32,444 bases of DNA. Source: a virus. Each line of letters starts with the position of its first letter. The first letter of the stretch is position 1. A model generated the notes under the pieces. It worked only from the letters and a program-made list of their open reading frames with translations. It was not told the DNA's origin and ran no database searches. Both the position numbers and the translations under genes were made by a program. Location of the stretch: IMG/VR virus record IMGVR_UViG_3300009164_000213, positions 1-32,444 of that record; one strand, written 5' to 3'. Shown piece after piece: positions 1 through 8,190 of the stretch.

Positions 1-1922
1 AAGCTATCACAGCGTCTGACACTGTTAACTATTCAGTGGTCGGCGGCGCAATGCCGTCTGGTCTGTTTTTGAATAGTGTGACAGGTGTGCTATCGGGTGT
101 TCCGCTTGTTGATAACCCAGTGGCCAATGTACCTATTTTTATTTTTACATTTACCTTACGTGCCACCAGCAGTACCGGCGATTATGCTGACAAAATCTTC
201 AAGCTACCAATTGTATTCAATAACCTGTTTATTCCGGCAAATCCGAGCCAAACCAGAATTCGTTTTTCCAGCGACAAATTTCAATACCAAATCAATCGCG
301 GCACAGTCGACACTGCCACCAACACTTACTGGCGCTTGGAATTTGGAGAACTTCCGCCCAATCTTGTGTTATATCAAAATGGTACCTTTGAAGGTGTTGC
401 TCCTAATGCCGCAGTGCCATTGGCCAGAGAACAATTTGTAAATAGAACTGCACCTGCGCTGGCACAGTTAAACCAAGCATCGTGGGATTCGTGGTTAGCA
501 GGGTTTTTGAGTACACCGCACGAATTTGACTATCAGTTTGTGTTGCGTTTAGGCAACAGCACAGGCGCCACACAACTTTCTGTCACTGTCAGAATCCTGT
601 ATGTAAAGATACCGGCCATGGCTGCTTGGTTTGTGACCAATGCCAATTATGTCACCTACGATCCCAACCGATACTATACTTTTGTTTCGGTATCCGATAG
701 TGATTATATCAATTGGGAGACTCCAGCAGATTTTGGATCAGTATCCAATGGTTCCATTAGCGATTTGTCGGTGGTTGCCACTAGCAACTTAAAGAAACAA
801 ATATTCTACGCAATCAAACCCTACTTCACAAGTACCTTACCACAACAATTGGTACTGTTAGACAACGGGTTGATCTCAGGGCGTATAGCATTTAAATGTT
901 ATCAAGACGATCCTGTCAATCTTCCAGTCAATGACGATTATTATTTTACAGTACGTGCAATTAATTCTGACCGCTTTACTTATGTTGAGCGCACCTTTAA
1001 ATTGCATGTAGACCGTGTGAACACTGTGCCATATCACAATATCTGGATCAGGTCGTTTCCTACCATCACTGAGAGACAAAATTTAAACAAGATACTGGAC
1101 AACGAAATAATATTCCCCAGTAGGTTGCTGTACAGAAATCCTGATCCGTGGTTTAGCAAAACAAAGCATCTGAGATTTTTGTTTGCGCCTGGGTTAAATG
1201 ATTCCACCATGGAAGAATATAACACAGCATTGGAAAACAATCACTATAACAAAACATTGCTATTCGGTGATGTACAAACTGCAGTCTGCTACGATGAACA
1301 TCTTAGAATACGATACGAAGTTGTTTATTTGCCTGTGATTGATAGATTGTCTACCATTGAACCAGGAACTCACAGCACAGTGGGTTTGCCAGATGTGATA
1401 GATCTAAGATCACAAATAAAGAATTACTATTTCAAAGATGGTCAACCCTATTACATCTTTAAACCCAACGGATTAGAAAACATGCACCATAGATTGGCAA
1501 CAAGCATTGGGTTTTACAACCAAGGAATTATTCCAACTTGGATGACCAGTGTACAACCTATACCAGAAAAATTGGGACAATTCTATTCTCCTCCTGGATT
1601 TATACATGCTGTGGTCCTGGCTTATACCATACCTGGAGGCAGCGGAGTTGTTGCTTTCCGTCTCAAACGGGCAGGCGTTAACTTTAACAATTTTAAATTT
1701 GAATTTGATCGTTACGAACTAGACAAGAAATTGAGTGAAGACTTTAGTGAGCCACCCAGCGACCTTGAAGAAGCCACATCATTTGACAATGACATAACCA
1801 CATTTGAAAACGGTACTACTAAATTTAACTACGGTACTGACTATATTCTCGGACTTACAGGAACTGGTCCATATGTTGGGAATAAATATCTGAAGTTCCC
1901 CAAAACTGGAGCATTTACATAA
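1..1922 (+). CDS. Tail-fibre/structural protein with Ig-like (He_PIG-type) repeats, 5' partial
   Basis: The reading frame is open from the first bases of the window (first full codon at base 3), so the true start lies upstream; the GTG at 36 is only the first start-like codon. At least three copies of a motif of the form G-x-LP-x-x-L-x-L-x-x-G-x-x-x-G occur: 'AMPSGLFLNSVTGVLSG' near the start, 'ELPPNLVLYQNGTFEGV' near residue 105, and 'LPQQLVLLDNGLISGRI' near residue 270. This is the signature of putative Ig (He_PIG/cadherin-like) beta-sandwich domains, which are common in phage tail fibres and adhesins. No enzyme motif is seen. It overlaps the next fibre gene by one base (TAATG), so the two are probably co-translated parts of the same adsorption apparatus. 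The structural role is well supported; the exact position in the virion is inference. Confidence 0.7.
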   Translation, partial: AITASDTVNYSVVGGAMPSGLFLNSVTGVLSGVPLVDNPVANVPIFIFTFTLRATSSTGDYADKIFKLPIVFNNLFIPANPSQTRIRFSSDKFQYQINRGTVDTATNTYWRLEFGELPPNLVLYQNGTFEGVAPNAAVPLAREQFVNRTAPALAQLNQASWDSWLAGFLSTPHEFDYQFVLRLGNSTGATQLSVTVRILYVKIPAMAAWFVTNANYVTYDPNRYYTFVSVSDSDYINWETPADFGSVSNGSISDLSVVATSNLKKQIFYAIKPYFTSTLPQQLVLLDNGLISGRIAFKCYQDDPVNLPVNDDYYFTVRAINSDRFTYVERTFKLHVDRVNTVPYHNIWIRSFPTITERQNLNKILDNEIIFPSRLLYRNPDPWFSKTKHLRFLFAPGLNDSTMEEYNTALENNHYNKTLLFGDVQTAVCYDEHLRIRYEVVYLPVIDRLSTIEPGTHSTVGLPDVIDLRSQIKNYYFKDGQPYYIFKPNGLENMHHRLATSIGFYNQGIIPTWMTSVQPIPEKLGQFYSPPGFIHAVVLAYTIPGGSGVVAFRLKRAGVNFNNFKFEFDRYELDKKLSEDFSEPPSDLEEATSFDNDITTFENGTTKFNYGTDYILGLTGTGPYVGNKYLKFPKTGAFT

Positions 1923-4222
1923 TGGCAAGTAGAATAGATAACACAAGGATCAACGCAGGTTTTCCTGTTGCTGGACAAAATAATGATAGTCAAGGCTTCA
2001 GAGATAATTTTGCAAATATCAAGCTGGGACTGGGCACAGCAAATAGTGAAATAACCGAACTACAAAATAGTAGCGTGTTAAAAAGCCCTGTGGGCGGCGG
2101 CACCACAATTGACAACGATCTTAATTGGACTCCTATCAGGAGAGCACAGCTCACAGCACCCAGTCATACCTATACCGATCTTGACGCAGTATCGGGCATA
2201 ACAGAAATTGATTACTTGATGGGCAGTTTCCAACGCATGCGCCTGAACAATAATATTATTCTAAACATGAGCAACTTTCCTCCACTGGGGCAAGCGGGCA
2301 GAGTGGTGCTTTGGTTTAGCGTTACAAATTCAACCTACAAAGTTTTATTACCTGAAAATGTAGCGTACGGAGTTGACAGGAATACACAAATTATCAATAA
2401 AGAAATTGTATTCCCTGATGTGGGTGACTACCTGGTAGAAGTTGCATCAGTTGACGGCGGTATTACCTATTGGCTAATAGACTTTGCGAACCTTGGCGGC
2501 TCAGGTGGCAGTGGCGGCTCAGGTGACGGCAATGGTTTTACAGGTTCAAGAGGTGCAACTGGTGTTGCCGGAGCAACTGGTCCCACAGGACAATTTGGCG
2601 GTGTCACTTTAGCATATAAATTTAAAAGTATTATTGCAGATGCAGATCCAGGAAATGGATTCTTGTCTTTTGACAGCACCGATCTTGCTTCAGCCACACG
2701 TTTATACATTGACAAACAAGATACCAATGGCGACAGCGTGGAAGGTTACTTGCAAACAATTGATGATAGTACCAGCACCCTTAAAGGTCACTTCAAGATC
2801 AGTAACAGACTCAACGCAGATGATTTCACAATTTTCAGTATCAACTCCTTGGTTGATGTGGCCGGTAATACTGGCTACTTCAAGGTATCATGCAATTACC
2901 TAAGCGGCTCTACATCTTACAGCAGCTTGGAAGATGTTATTATCACCTTTGCAAGAACTGGTGACATAGGCGCAACAGGTGCACGAGGTTACACTGGCAG
3001 TCGCGGACAGTCTGGTGCATTTGCTGCCTATGGTGCAACAGGTGCTACAGGTATTCCTGGACCGCAGGGTGCCAGTGGATTTGGAGCCACAGGCGCACAA
3101 GGTGTGCCAGGTCCGCAAGGAGATACTGGTTATGTTGGTAGTGAAGGCAATCGTGGTTATACCGGCAGTGCCGGACCACAGGGCATAGATGGGCAATATG
3201 CCGGTGTTGGTTACACAGGATCGCTGGGTGCTTCAGGACCATTAGGGTACACAGGCAGTCGTGGTCTTCCGGGTGTGGCTATCTATGCTGGTGCTACAGG
3301 GCCAACAGGAACACGTGGTGCCACCGGTCCAATTGGTGCCACTGGTATGAGTGGCGCAACAGGTAGTGCAGGCATTGGGGTATGGACTGACTTTGATTTG
3401 GGCGTTGACAGTCCGATACCCACAACTTACAGTAGACCAAACATAACTGCATTTAATGCCTACAACAGTACCGATTTTCCGGGACCATTTTTTGTTGGTT
3501 TAAGTATCAATGCTCAGAATGCTGCCGCACAACTTGCAATGAATTGGAACAGCGAAGAAGATCCACCAAAAGGTTTATACTTTAGAGCCAACGACGACAC
3601 CGGTGATGTGTATGCATGGAGTCCGTGGAAAAGAGTTTTAATCGACAACGGACTGATTACGCCCAGTGCAGGACCGGGCACTGATGCTGGAATTAAATTT
3701 CCAAATGACCCTGCCGGTGGCAGCGGCGACACTGCTTGGATTAGATACTATGCATACTCTGGCGAAAAGACCACACTTGAAATAGGAGTATCAAATGATG
3801 GTATCAACCCCACATCACAAGACAGCATCAACTTGGTGTCGCCCAGCGGTGTTGGCATTAACAAACAGGAGCCTTCGTACACGTTAGATGTCACAGGTGA
3901 CATACATGCGTCCGGAGATATTATTGCATTCAGTGATGCCACACTAAAAACCAATGTCAAAACCATCGAGGACCCATTGGAGCTGATAGCAAAACTACGT
4001 GGTGTCTACTATGACAAGATTGATACAGGGCAAACAGGCACAGGTGTTATTGCTCAAGAAGCCGAAGCAGTGATGCCCATGTTGGTTAAAACAAACGCCG
4101 AAGGTCTCAAGAGTGTTAACTATGGAAACTTTGCTGGATTGTTCATTGAAAGTATCAAGGCATTACAAAATACTGTGGACGAACTCAAAGCGGAAGTTGC
4201 TAGACTAAAAGGCAAAGAATGA
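1922..4222 (+). CDS. Collagen-like tail fibre with C-terminal S74 intramolecular chaperone
   Basis: 766 residues. The N-terminal part ('INAGFPVAGQNNDSQGFRDN') resembles the virion-attachment end of T4-like fibre proteins. A Gly/Ser linker near residues 192-206 leads to a short collagen stretch, then a beta-rich region, then a long Gly-x-y repeat at residues 347-485 (GATGATG, GPQG). A distal domain follows, and residues 671-766 form a peptidase S74 chaperone. Its Ser-Lys pair is visible: Ser671 and Lys676 in 'FSDATLK', with 'GVIAQEAEAVMP' and a terminal coiled coil. In this family the chaperone trimerises the fibre and then cuts itself off just before the serine, so the mature fibre should end near residue 670. 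The start overlaps the previous stop by one base and the stop overlaps the next start by four. Confidence in the domains is high; the receptor is unknown. Confidence 0.9.
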   Translation: MASRIDNTRINAGFPVAGQNNDSQGFRDNFANIKLGLGTANSEITELQNSSVLKSPVGGGTTIDNDLNWTPIRRAQLTAPSHTYTDLDAVSGITEIDYLMGSFQRMRLNNNIILNMSNFPPLGQAGRVVLWFSVTNSTYKVLLPENVAYGVDRNTQIINKEIVFPDVGDYLVEVASVDGGITYWLIDFANLGGSGGSGGSGDGNGFTGSRGATGVAGATGPTGQFGGVTLAYKFKSIIADADPGNGFLSFDSTDLASATRLYIDKQDTNGDSVEGYLQTIDDSTSTLKGHFKISNRLNADDFTIFSINSLVDVAGNTGYFKVSCNYLSGSTSYSSLEDVIITFARTGDIGATGARGYTGSRGQSGAFAAYGATGATGIPGPQGASGFGATGAQGVPGPQGDTGYVGSEGNRGYTGSAGPQGIDGQYAGVGYTGSLGASGPLGYTGSRGLPGVAIYAGATGPTGTRGATGPIGATGMSGATGSAGIGVWTDFDLGVDSPIPTTYSRPNITAFNAYNSTDFPGPFFVGLSINAQNAAAQLAMNWNSEEDPPKGLYFRANDDTGDVYAWSPWKRVLIDNGLITPSAGPGTDAGIKFPNDPAGGSGDTAWIRYYAYSGEKTTLEIGVSNDGINPTSQDSINLVSPSGVGINKQEPSYTLDVTGDIHASGDIIAFSDATLKTNVKTIEDPLELIAKLRGVYYDKIDTGQTGTGVIAQEAEAVMPMLVKTNAEGLKSVNYGNFAGLFIESIKALQNTVDELKAEVARLKGKE
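2960..3376 (+). repeat. Collagen-type Gly-x-y repeat region inside the fibre gene
   Basis: In-frame, imperfect repeats of GGTGCNACAGG-like units encode Gly-x-y triplets, with a few interruptions such as 'AFAAYGATG' and 'QYAGVGYTG'. Phage collagen repeats form trimeric stalks. The repetitive DNA is also a likely site of length change by slippage or recombination. Confidence 0.85.
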
Positions 4223-5025
4223 CCTTGCCCACAACCGGCAACTTATCTATGGCACAAATTGCCAACGGAGCAGACCTGTCCACCAGAGTGCCTGTCAGCT
4301 TGGGTAGTCAAGCAATACGTAATGTTGCCAGAAATTTTGTTGCCGATGCAAGAATATCATACTCTGACTTACAAGGCAAATCAAAATTTACATTTACCAA
4401 TGGTAGTTTTAGCGATGGTGTTGTAACTTCTATCAGTCCCACTTTGTCACAAGTACCAGGATGGCTTATATACCTAGAACAGGTTAAAATGAATGACCTG
4501 AGTACCATAGCCGGTTTTCCTACTCCCACACGTGACAGTTCGCCCGGCTATACCAGTTACAAATATGAAGCCGTTTACGAAACTGATTTACCACCGGGCG
4601 AGTGTGCACCAGCACAATCGTTGAAGTTGGTTGACTTGGGTATCACAAGTACACCCGGTGTTGTGCACGGGCCTTATGTTGTGTCCGAATTACCAATTGC
4701 ATTAGAAGAAGGTGACGAAGTTGGTTTTTGGTGGAAGGCAGAACAATGCACAGACTCCTACAATATTGTTGCATATCTTGTCAATGTCAACTCCGGTGCA
4801 ATCATTGAACTAATAGACCAGTCTGGCGCAAGCAGTACTGCTACTGCACCTTGGACCAAGGTAACTCGGGTTATCACTGATACAGAAGCATCAGCCAATT
4901 GGCAAATTGCCGATTACAAGTTTGTGTTTGTGAGTGGTAGTCGCGACCATGCTGGAGCACAATGGGCCGGATCCAGTGTATACATTACCCAAATTAAAGT
5001 AAAGAAATGGGTTGAAAGTCTTTAA
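4219..5025 (+). CDS. Putative distal tail-fibre or receptor-binding structural protein
   Basis: 268 residues, starting at an ATGA overlap with the fibre gene. The N-terminus 'MTLPTTGNLSMAQIANGA' is of a type often found on phage tip and structural proteins. The remainder is rich in beta-strand pattern residues (Thr, Ser, Val, Gly and aromatic), with no signal peptide, membrane segment or catalytic motif. Residues 75-268 look like one jelly-roll or carbohydrate-binding-like sandwich ('PLPPGE', 'EGDEVGFWWKAEQ', 'YITQIKVKKW'). Its position directly after an S74 fibre suggests a tip or adhesin, as seen in other phage adsorption clusters. I cannot identify the family by eye, so the receptor-binding role is inference from position and composition. 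Confidence 0.55.
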   Translation: MTLPTTGNLSMAQIANGADLSTRVPVSLGSQAIRNVARNFVADARISYSDLQGKSKFTFTNGSFSDGVVTSISPTLSQVPGWLIYLEQVKMNDLSTIAGFPTPTRDSSPGYTSYKYEAVYETDLPPGECAPAQSLKLVDLGITSTPGVVHGPYVVSELPIALEEGDEVGFWWKAEQCTDSYNIVAYLVNVNSGAIIELIDQSGASSTATAPWTKVTRVITDTEASANWQIADYKFVFVSGSRDHAGAQWAGSSVYITQIKVKKWVESL

Positions 5026-5031
5026 ATAGAT

Positions 5032-5060
5032 TTGACTTTAACCAAACTATCGTGTAAAAT
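5032..5060 (+). promoter_or_regulatory. Sigma70-like promoter, TTGACT-17-TAAAAT
   Basis: A -35 box TTGACT at 5032-5037, a 17-base spacer and a -10 box TAAAAT at 5055-5060, with TGTG overlapping the -10. It lies between the fibre operon and the Hc1-like gene, 26 bases before the ATG. It is one of a matching set in this window. Confidence 0.65.
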
Positions 5061-5085
5061 CTTTAGGACAACAAGGAGATCTATT

Positions 5086-5277
5086 ATGTCAACAATCACA
5101 CAAATCAAAGAAGCAGTAGAAGCATGGTCCAAAGAAGACGAAAAGTTCGAAGGTGGTAATAGTGCCGCTGGAACTCGTGCTCGCAAAGCCCTAGCAGAAT
5201 TAGGCAAGCTGGTCAAGGCTCGCCGCAATGAAATCACTGCTGAGAAAAATGCCCGCAAAGAAGCCAGTGGCAAATAA
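5086..5277 (+). CDS. Histone H1-like (Hc1-type) small basic DNA-binding protein
   Basis: 63 residues. The start at 5086 is chosen because AAGGAG sits 8 bases upstream and a sigma70-like promoter ends at 5060; an earlier in-frame ATG at 5032 lies inside that promoter. The core 'GGNSAAGTRARKALAELGKL' followed by 'RRNEITAEKNARK' matches the pattern of chlamydial Hc1-like proteins (GNKAAxxRxRxxxxxLxKxxKxxRKExxxAEK). The protein is helical, rich in Lys, Arg and Ala, and has no membrane segment. Such proteins bind and compact DNA; in a phage it may coat phage DNA or remodel host chromatin. The family call is by eye from this short motif, so the confidence is moderate. Confidence 0.6.
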   Translation: MSTITQIKEAVEAWSKEDEKFEGGNSAAGTRARKALAELGKLVKARRNEITAEKNARKEASGK

Positions 5278-5288
5278 GGAAAATTGAT

Positions 5289-5522
5289 ATGCATCCATTG
5301 TCCCCAGACCTGAGTAAATTACCAACTGAAGAAATAACTAACAAGTACAACGAACTTGTTAAAAGAATGCTACAGGCTCAACGAATGGGCAATGGCAGTT
5401 TAATTAACCAAGTTGGTATGCTATTAGAAGATTATCGTGTAGAATTGTCCAAGCGTCAGCAAAAGATTCTAGACGATGCTAATAAAAATGCCAACTTTAA
5501 AAACATAATTGATATCAACTAA
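5289..5522 (+). CDS. Small conserved-type hypothetical protein
   Basis: 77 residues with an AAGGA ribosome site upstream (about 5276). It is mostly helical: 'TEEITNKYNELVKRMLQAQRMG', then 'MLLEDYRVELSKRQQKIL'. There is no signal peptide, cysteine pair or catalytic motif. It ends in a one-base overlap (TAATG) with the PolIII-alpha-like fragment at 5522, so translation of the two is probably coupled. The layout resembles the small accessory or adaptor proteins found around T4-like replication genes. I do not recognise a function. Confidence 0.6.
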   Translation: MHPLSPDLSKLPTEEITNKYNELVKRMLQAQRMGNGSLINQVGMLLEDYRVELSKRQQKILDDANKNANFKNIIDIN

Positions 5523-6043
5523 TGACTTATGATCAATTTGGACAGATGCATGTTACACAGGACAACCTGTTTAACATGCTGTACGAATATCCCGAATTGG
5601 ACTTGAAGCAATTTCAAGTGGATGACCCTGACACATACAATCACAGTGTGCAGACAACTCATTGTGATTTTCCCCTGCTACAACAATATCGCAAGTTGGA
5701 TATTGATGTGGGCGCATTTGACAAACAAAATCAAGACTCTTGGTTCATGCCAGATGAATACCGGAACATGGATATTGCCAAATGGGTACTAGAACAATGC
5801 CAAACACAGGCAGAGTTGCAACGCACAGGTACAGAGCTTTTGTTATTCCAAGAGAAAAATCTGTTCTCTTTACTGTGCTATCTTAAATATCTAGTAGACA
5901 CCATGCGCAAGAACCGGGTGCTCTGGGGAGTAGGTCGTGGCAGTAGTGTAGCAAGTTATGTGCTTTATCTAATAGGCGTACACAAAGTTGATTCTTTATA
6001 TTACGATTTACCTATAGATGAATTTTTAAAGGAAGACAAATGA
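5522..6043 (+). CDS. Protein with a PolIII-alpha (C-family polymerase) GRGS-like segment
   Basis: 173 residues. The C-terminal 60 residues contain 'WGVGRGSSVASYVLYLIGV' followed by 'DSLYYDLPIDEFLKE'. This closely follows the conserved DnaE block GxGRGSxxxSLVxYxLxITxxDPLxxxLxFERFLN at the edge of the polymerase palm. In DnaE the catalytic PDxDxDF aspartates come directly after this block, but here the protein stops at 'KEDK', so it cannot be a polymerase by itself. The N-terminal 110 residues show no PHP motifs. It overlaps the next gene by four bases (ATGA). It may be a domesticated nucleotide- or DNA-binding fragment of unknown use. The motif match is clear; the function is unknown. Confidence 0.65.
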   Translation: MTYDQFGQMHVTQDNLFNMLYEYPELDLKQFQVDDPDTYNHSVQTTHCDFPLLQQYRKLDIDVGAFDKQNQDSWFMPDEYRNMDIAKWVLEQCQTQAELQRTGTELLLFQEKNLFSLLCYLKYLVDTMRKNRVLWGVGRGSSVASYVLYLIGVHKVDSLYYDLPIDEFLKEDK

Positions 6044-6354
6044 AAAAAACATATCGAAGTGCTCTAGGAAAATCAGTTGACATTGATCAACTGCGTTTGA
6101 GCAACGAAGAAATTATTGCAGTTGGCAATATGAAAGTTAATGCCCGTGGTGACGAGTTAGGCCCAGGCGGTGAAGTTTTACGAACACGTAATCAAGTCAT
6201 GAACGATTACTATCGTTTGAATACTCCAACTGTGGTTCCATCCAAGCCCAATGTTGTTGCTGAACCCGATGTATTCCCATCAGACGAACCTGCCGCACCC
6301 GGAGGCCTACGTGGTAGCTTGGCTGATTCTATTGCAAAGTCAGGAAATACTTAA
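6040..6354 (+). CDS. Hypothetical protein, replication-region neighbour
   Basis: 104 residues, starting at an ATGA overlap with the PolIII-alpha-like gene. The N-terminal half has a distinctive, probably conserved segment: 'ALGKSVDIDQLRLSNEEII' and 'AVGNMKVNARGDELGPGGE'. The C-terminal third is Pro- and Ala-rich and probably disordered. No membrane segment or enzyme motif is visible. It ends one base before the ATG of the GroES-like gene (TAATATG). The function is not recognised; tight coupling to its neighbours suggests one transcription unit from the promoter at 5032. Confidence 0.6.
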   Translation: MKKTYRSALGKSVDIDQLRLSNEEIIAVGNMKVNARGDELGPGGEVLRTRNQVMNDYYRLNTPTVVPSKPNVVAEPDVFPSDEPAAPGGLRGSLADSIAKSGNT

Positions 6355-6355
6355 T

Positions 6356-6760
6356 ATGACAATTGAAAATCCGTTTGATCAAAAGCGCAAGTTCAAGTTC
6401 AAAAACAAGATCGATAAAATCAAACCCTTAGGCGATTCTATAATTGTCACGGATATGAATTTCCAAGAACGCATTACCAGCGGCGGAATTATTTTATTAA
6501 ATGACGATGGTAGAAGTGCCGGCATTCGTCCACGTTGGTGCAGGGTATATGCCACGGGCCCAGATCAAATCGATGTGGCTGTTGGCGACTGGATCTATGT
6601 AGCACACGGACGTTGGAGCCGTGGTATCGAAATTGAAGATGCCGAAGGCGACCGTACAATACGAAAAGTTGATCCAGCTGAGATATTATTAGTTTCGGAT
6701 CATTTACCTGTGGACGACACGCTCAGTGATGCAGTACTGGCTGAACAAAAAACTCGTTGA
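6356..6760 (+). CDS. GroES-like co-chaperonin (T4 gp31-type)
   Basis: 134 residues from the ATG at 6356, which follows the previous stop by one base; the frame is open upstream to 6251 but that part overlaps the previous gene. The order of elements fits GroES: an N-terminal strand 'IKPLGDSIIVTD', a mobile loop with 'ITSGGIILLNDDGRSAG' (GGIIL is the type of hydrophobic tripeptide that docks GroEL), then 'RVYATGPDQIDVAVGDWIYVAHG' and a closing strand 'AEILLVSD'. T4 gp31 replaces host GroES so that GroEL can fold the major capsid protein. The same role is likely here. The C-terminal 20 residues extend beyond the GroES core. Confidence 0.8.
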   Translation: MTIENPFDQKRKFKFKNKIDKIKPLGDSIIVTDMNFQERITSGGIILLNDDGRSAGIRPRWCRVYATGPDQIDVAVGDWIYVAHGRWSRGIEIEDAEGDRTIRKVDPAEILLVSDHLPVDDTLSDAVLAEQKTR

Positions 6761-6786
6761 CTTTAATCATCAATCTGTGCTAATAT
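6757..6786 (+). promoter_or_regulatory. Sigma70-like promoter, TTGACT-18-TAATAT
   Basis: TTGACT at 6757-6762 overlaps the stop codon of the GroES-like gene. An 18-base spacer ending in TGTGC is followed by TAATAT at 6781-6786. The clamp loader ATG is 33 bases further on. This is the same architecture as the promoter at 5032. Confidence 0.65.
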
Positions 6787-6819
6787 TACAGTATTACACA
6801 ATTTCAAGGACACAAACAC

Positions 6820-7752
6820 ATGTCGGTAACTCAGCTTTGGGTAGAAAAGTATAGACCCAACACAATCGATGGATATGTATTCACAGATCCAAACACCCGT
6901 GAACAAGTGGAATACTGGATCAAGGATCAAAGTATTCCGCATTTGTTATTTCACGGACCAGCAGGCACTGGTAAAACAACATTGTCTAAACTGTTAATCC
7001 ACAACCTGGGTGTTGAGGAATCAGATGTCATGTATGCCAATGGCAGTAAAGAAGGTCGTAAGATTGATTGGGTGGACAAACTGATTGGCTTTTGTCAAAC
7101 CATGCCATTTGGTCCATTCAAGATTGTGCTCATTGACGAAGCTGACTATTTGAATAAAGATTCAGTACAGCCTGCAATGCGTAACTTGATGGAAGACTAT
7201 GCATCGCATGTTAGGTTTATCCTAACATGCAATTATCCAACCAAGATTATCCCACCATTGAAGTCTCGCTGTCACGAAATTCATATTGCAAAGACAGACC
7301 CAACTGAATTTACTGCTAGAGCTGCCACAGTTCTAGTAGAAGAGAACGTGGACTTTGATCTAGACACCCTGGACAGTTATGTGAAAGCAACATACCCAGA
7401 TCTGCGCAAATGTTTAAACCTGTTACAAACTAACAGTGTGACAGGCAAACTGAATCAGCCTAGAGAAACTGGCGGTGTAGCAGGCGACTTTAGACTGGAT
7501 GCTGTGAATTTGATCAAGGCAGGACGACTACGCCAAGCCAGAGAACTAATTTGCAGTCAAGTGGTACCCGAAGAGATGGAAGACGTATTTCGTTGGATGT
7601 ACGATAACTTGGATCTTTGGAGTACCACAGAAGAAGGTCAAGACGAAGCAATTGTGACCATACGCAGAGGTCTAGTCAACAACGTAAGTTGTGCTGACCC
7701 AGAGATCAACCTAAGTGCAACATTAACAGAACTCATTTCAATTAACCGGTAA
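6820..7752 (+). CDS. 44: Sliding clamp loader large subunit (T4 gp44-type AAA+ ATPase)
   Basis: 310 residues, close to T4 gp44 (319). The RFC/gp44 opening 'WVEKYRPNTIDGYV' is followed by Walker A GPAGTGKT at residues 46-53, Walker B 'IVLIDEAD' near 103-109, and the SRC arginine-finger motif at 149-151. A C-terminal helical collar then follows. It loads the ring clamp onto primer-template junctions to make the DNA polymerase processive. It has its own promoter just upstream. T4 places gp45 before and gp62 after this gene; neither is recognisable here, and the next gene does not visibly match gp62. High confidence in the function. Confidence 0.92.
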   Translation: MSVTQLWVEKYRPNTIDGYVFTDPNTREQVEYWIKDQSIPHLLFHGPAGTGKTTLSKLLIHNLGVEESDVMYANGSKEGRKIDWVDKLIGFCQTMPFGPFKIVLIDEADYLNKDSVQPAMRNLMEDYASHVRFILTCNYPTKIIPPLKSRCHEIHIAKTDPTEFTARAATVLVEENVDFDLDTLDSYVKATYPDLRKCLNLLQTNSVTGKLNQPRETGGVAGDFRLDAVNLIKAGRLRQARELICSQVVPEEMEDVFRWMYDNLDLWSTTEEGQDEAIVTIRRGLVNNVSCADPEINLSATLTELISINR

Positions 7753-7756
7753 TATT

Positions 7757-8179
7757 ATGTCAACTAATAAATCTATTTTCCTAGTAGCCTACTACTTTAT
7801 GCGCCCACAGGCCAAGGCTCGAACACAAGTTAAAGGTTGGATGCAGACTGAGAAGAACATGCAATTTGACGAACAGGTGGCAGTCACTAGACGTCTTAAA
7901 ACCTCAGATCAGACCACTGCCAAAGTTATCTTGGATCTAAGCAAAAAATCTGTAGTGCGTAACGGCTGGGGTTCCACAGAAGCGTTTGATGAACTGTTCA
8001 AATACTTTCATGCCAGTTACCCAAAGTACACAACAGAAGTCATGGCCACCTTGGATCCTGCATACCTGGAACGAATCAATGCAGAAATGGCACCGCCTGC
8101 TGAAACAGTCGAGTCGCCCGAATCAACCAATACCAGTATCAGCAGTACGTCGGGCTCTAGTATTAGTAGTGCTGTCTAA
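7757..8179 (+). CDS. Hypothetical protein downstream of the clamp loader
   Basis: 140 residues. The first 100 look like a compact domain ('FLVAYYFMRPQ', 'KGWMQTEKNMQFDEQVAVTRRL', 'TAKVILDLSKKSVVRNGWG', 'FDELFKYFHASYPKY'). The last 35 residues are a Ser/Thr/Pro-rich tail. It occupies the place of the clamp-loader small subunit gp62 in T4, but I see no gp62 features and it is shorter (T4 gp62 is 187 residues). It starts four bases after the clamp loader stop and is probably co-transcribed. It may be a diverged partner of gp44 or an unrelated conserved phage protein. Confidence 0.6.
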   Translation: MSTNKSIFLVAYYFMRPQAKARTQVKGWMQTEKNMQFDEQVAVTRRLKTSDQTTAKVILDLSKKSVVRNGWGSTEAFDELFKYFHASYPKYTTEVMATLDPAYLERINAEMAPPAETVESPESTNTSISSTSGSSISSAV

Positions 8180-8185
8180 TAAATA
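8178..8185 (+). promoter_or_regulatory. T4 late-like element AATAAATA (weak)
   Basis: AATAAATAC overlaps the stop codon of the preceding gene and lies five bases before the ATG at 8191, which has no Shine-Dalgarno sequence. It matches the T4 late -10 TATAAATA at seven of eight positions. The spacing would give an almost leaderless message, so this could be chance in AT-rich DNA. Confidence 0.25.
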
Positions 8186-8190
8186 CTTGC

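Noticed and set aside
2900-3196. Minus-strand open frame opposite the collagen repeats
   Set aside because: A by-product of the repetitive GGTGCNACAGG codons; no ribosome site and a Cys/Ser/Thr-rich product unlike a real protein.
7757-8179. Clamp loader small subunit gp62
   Set aside because: Only the position fits; the length (140 against 187 residues) and the sequence pattern do not show gp62 features.
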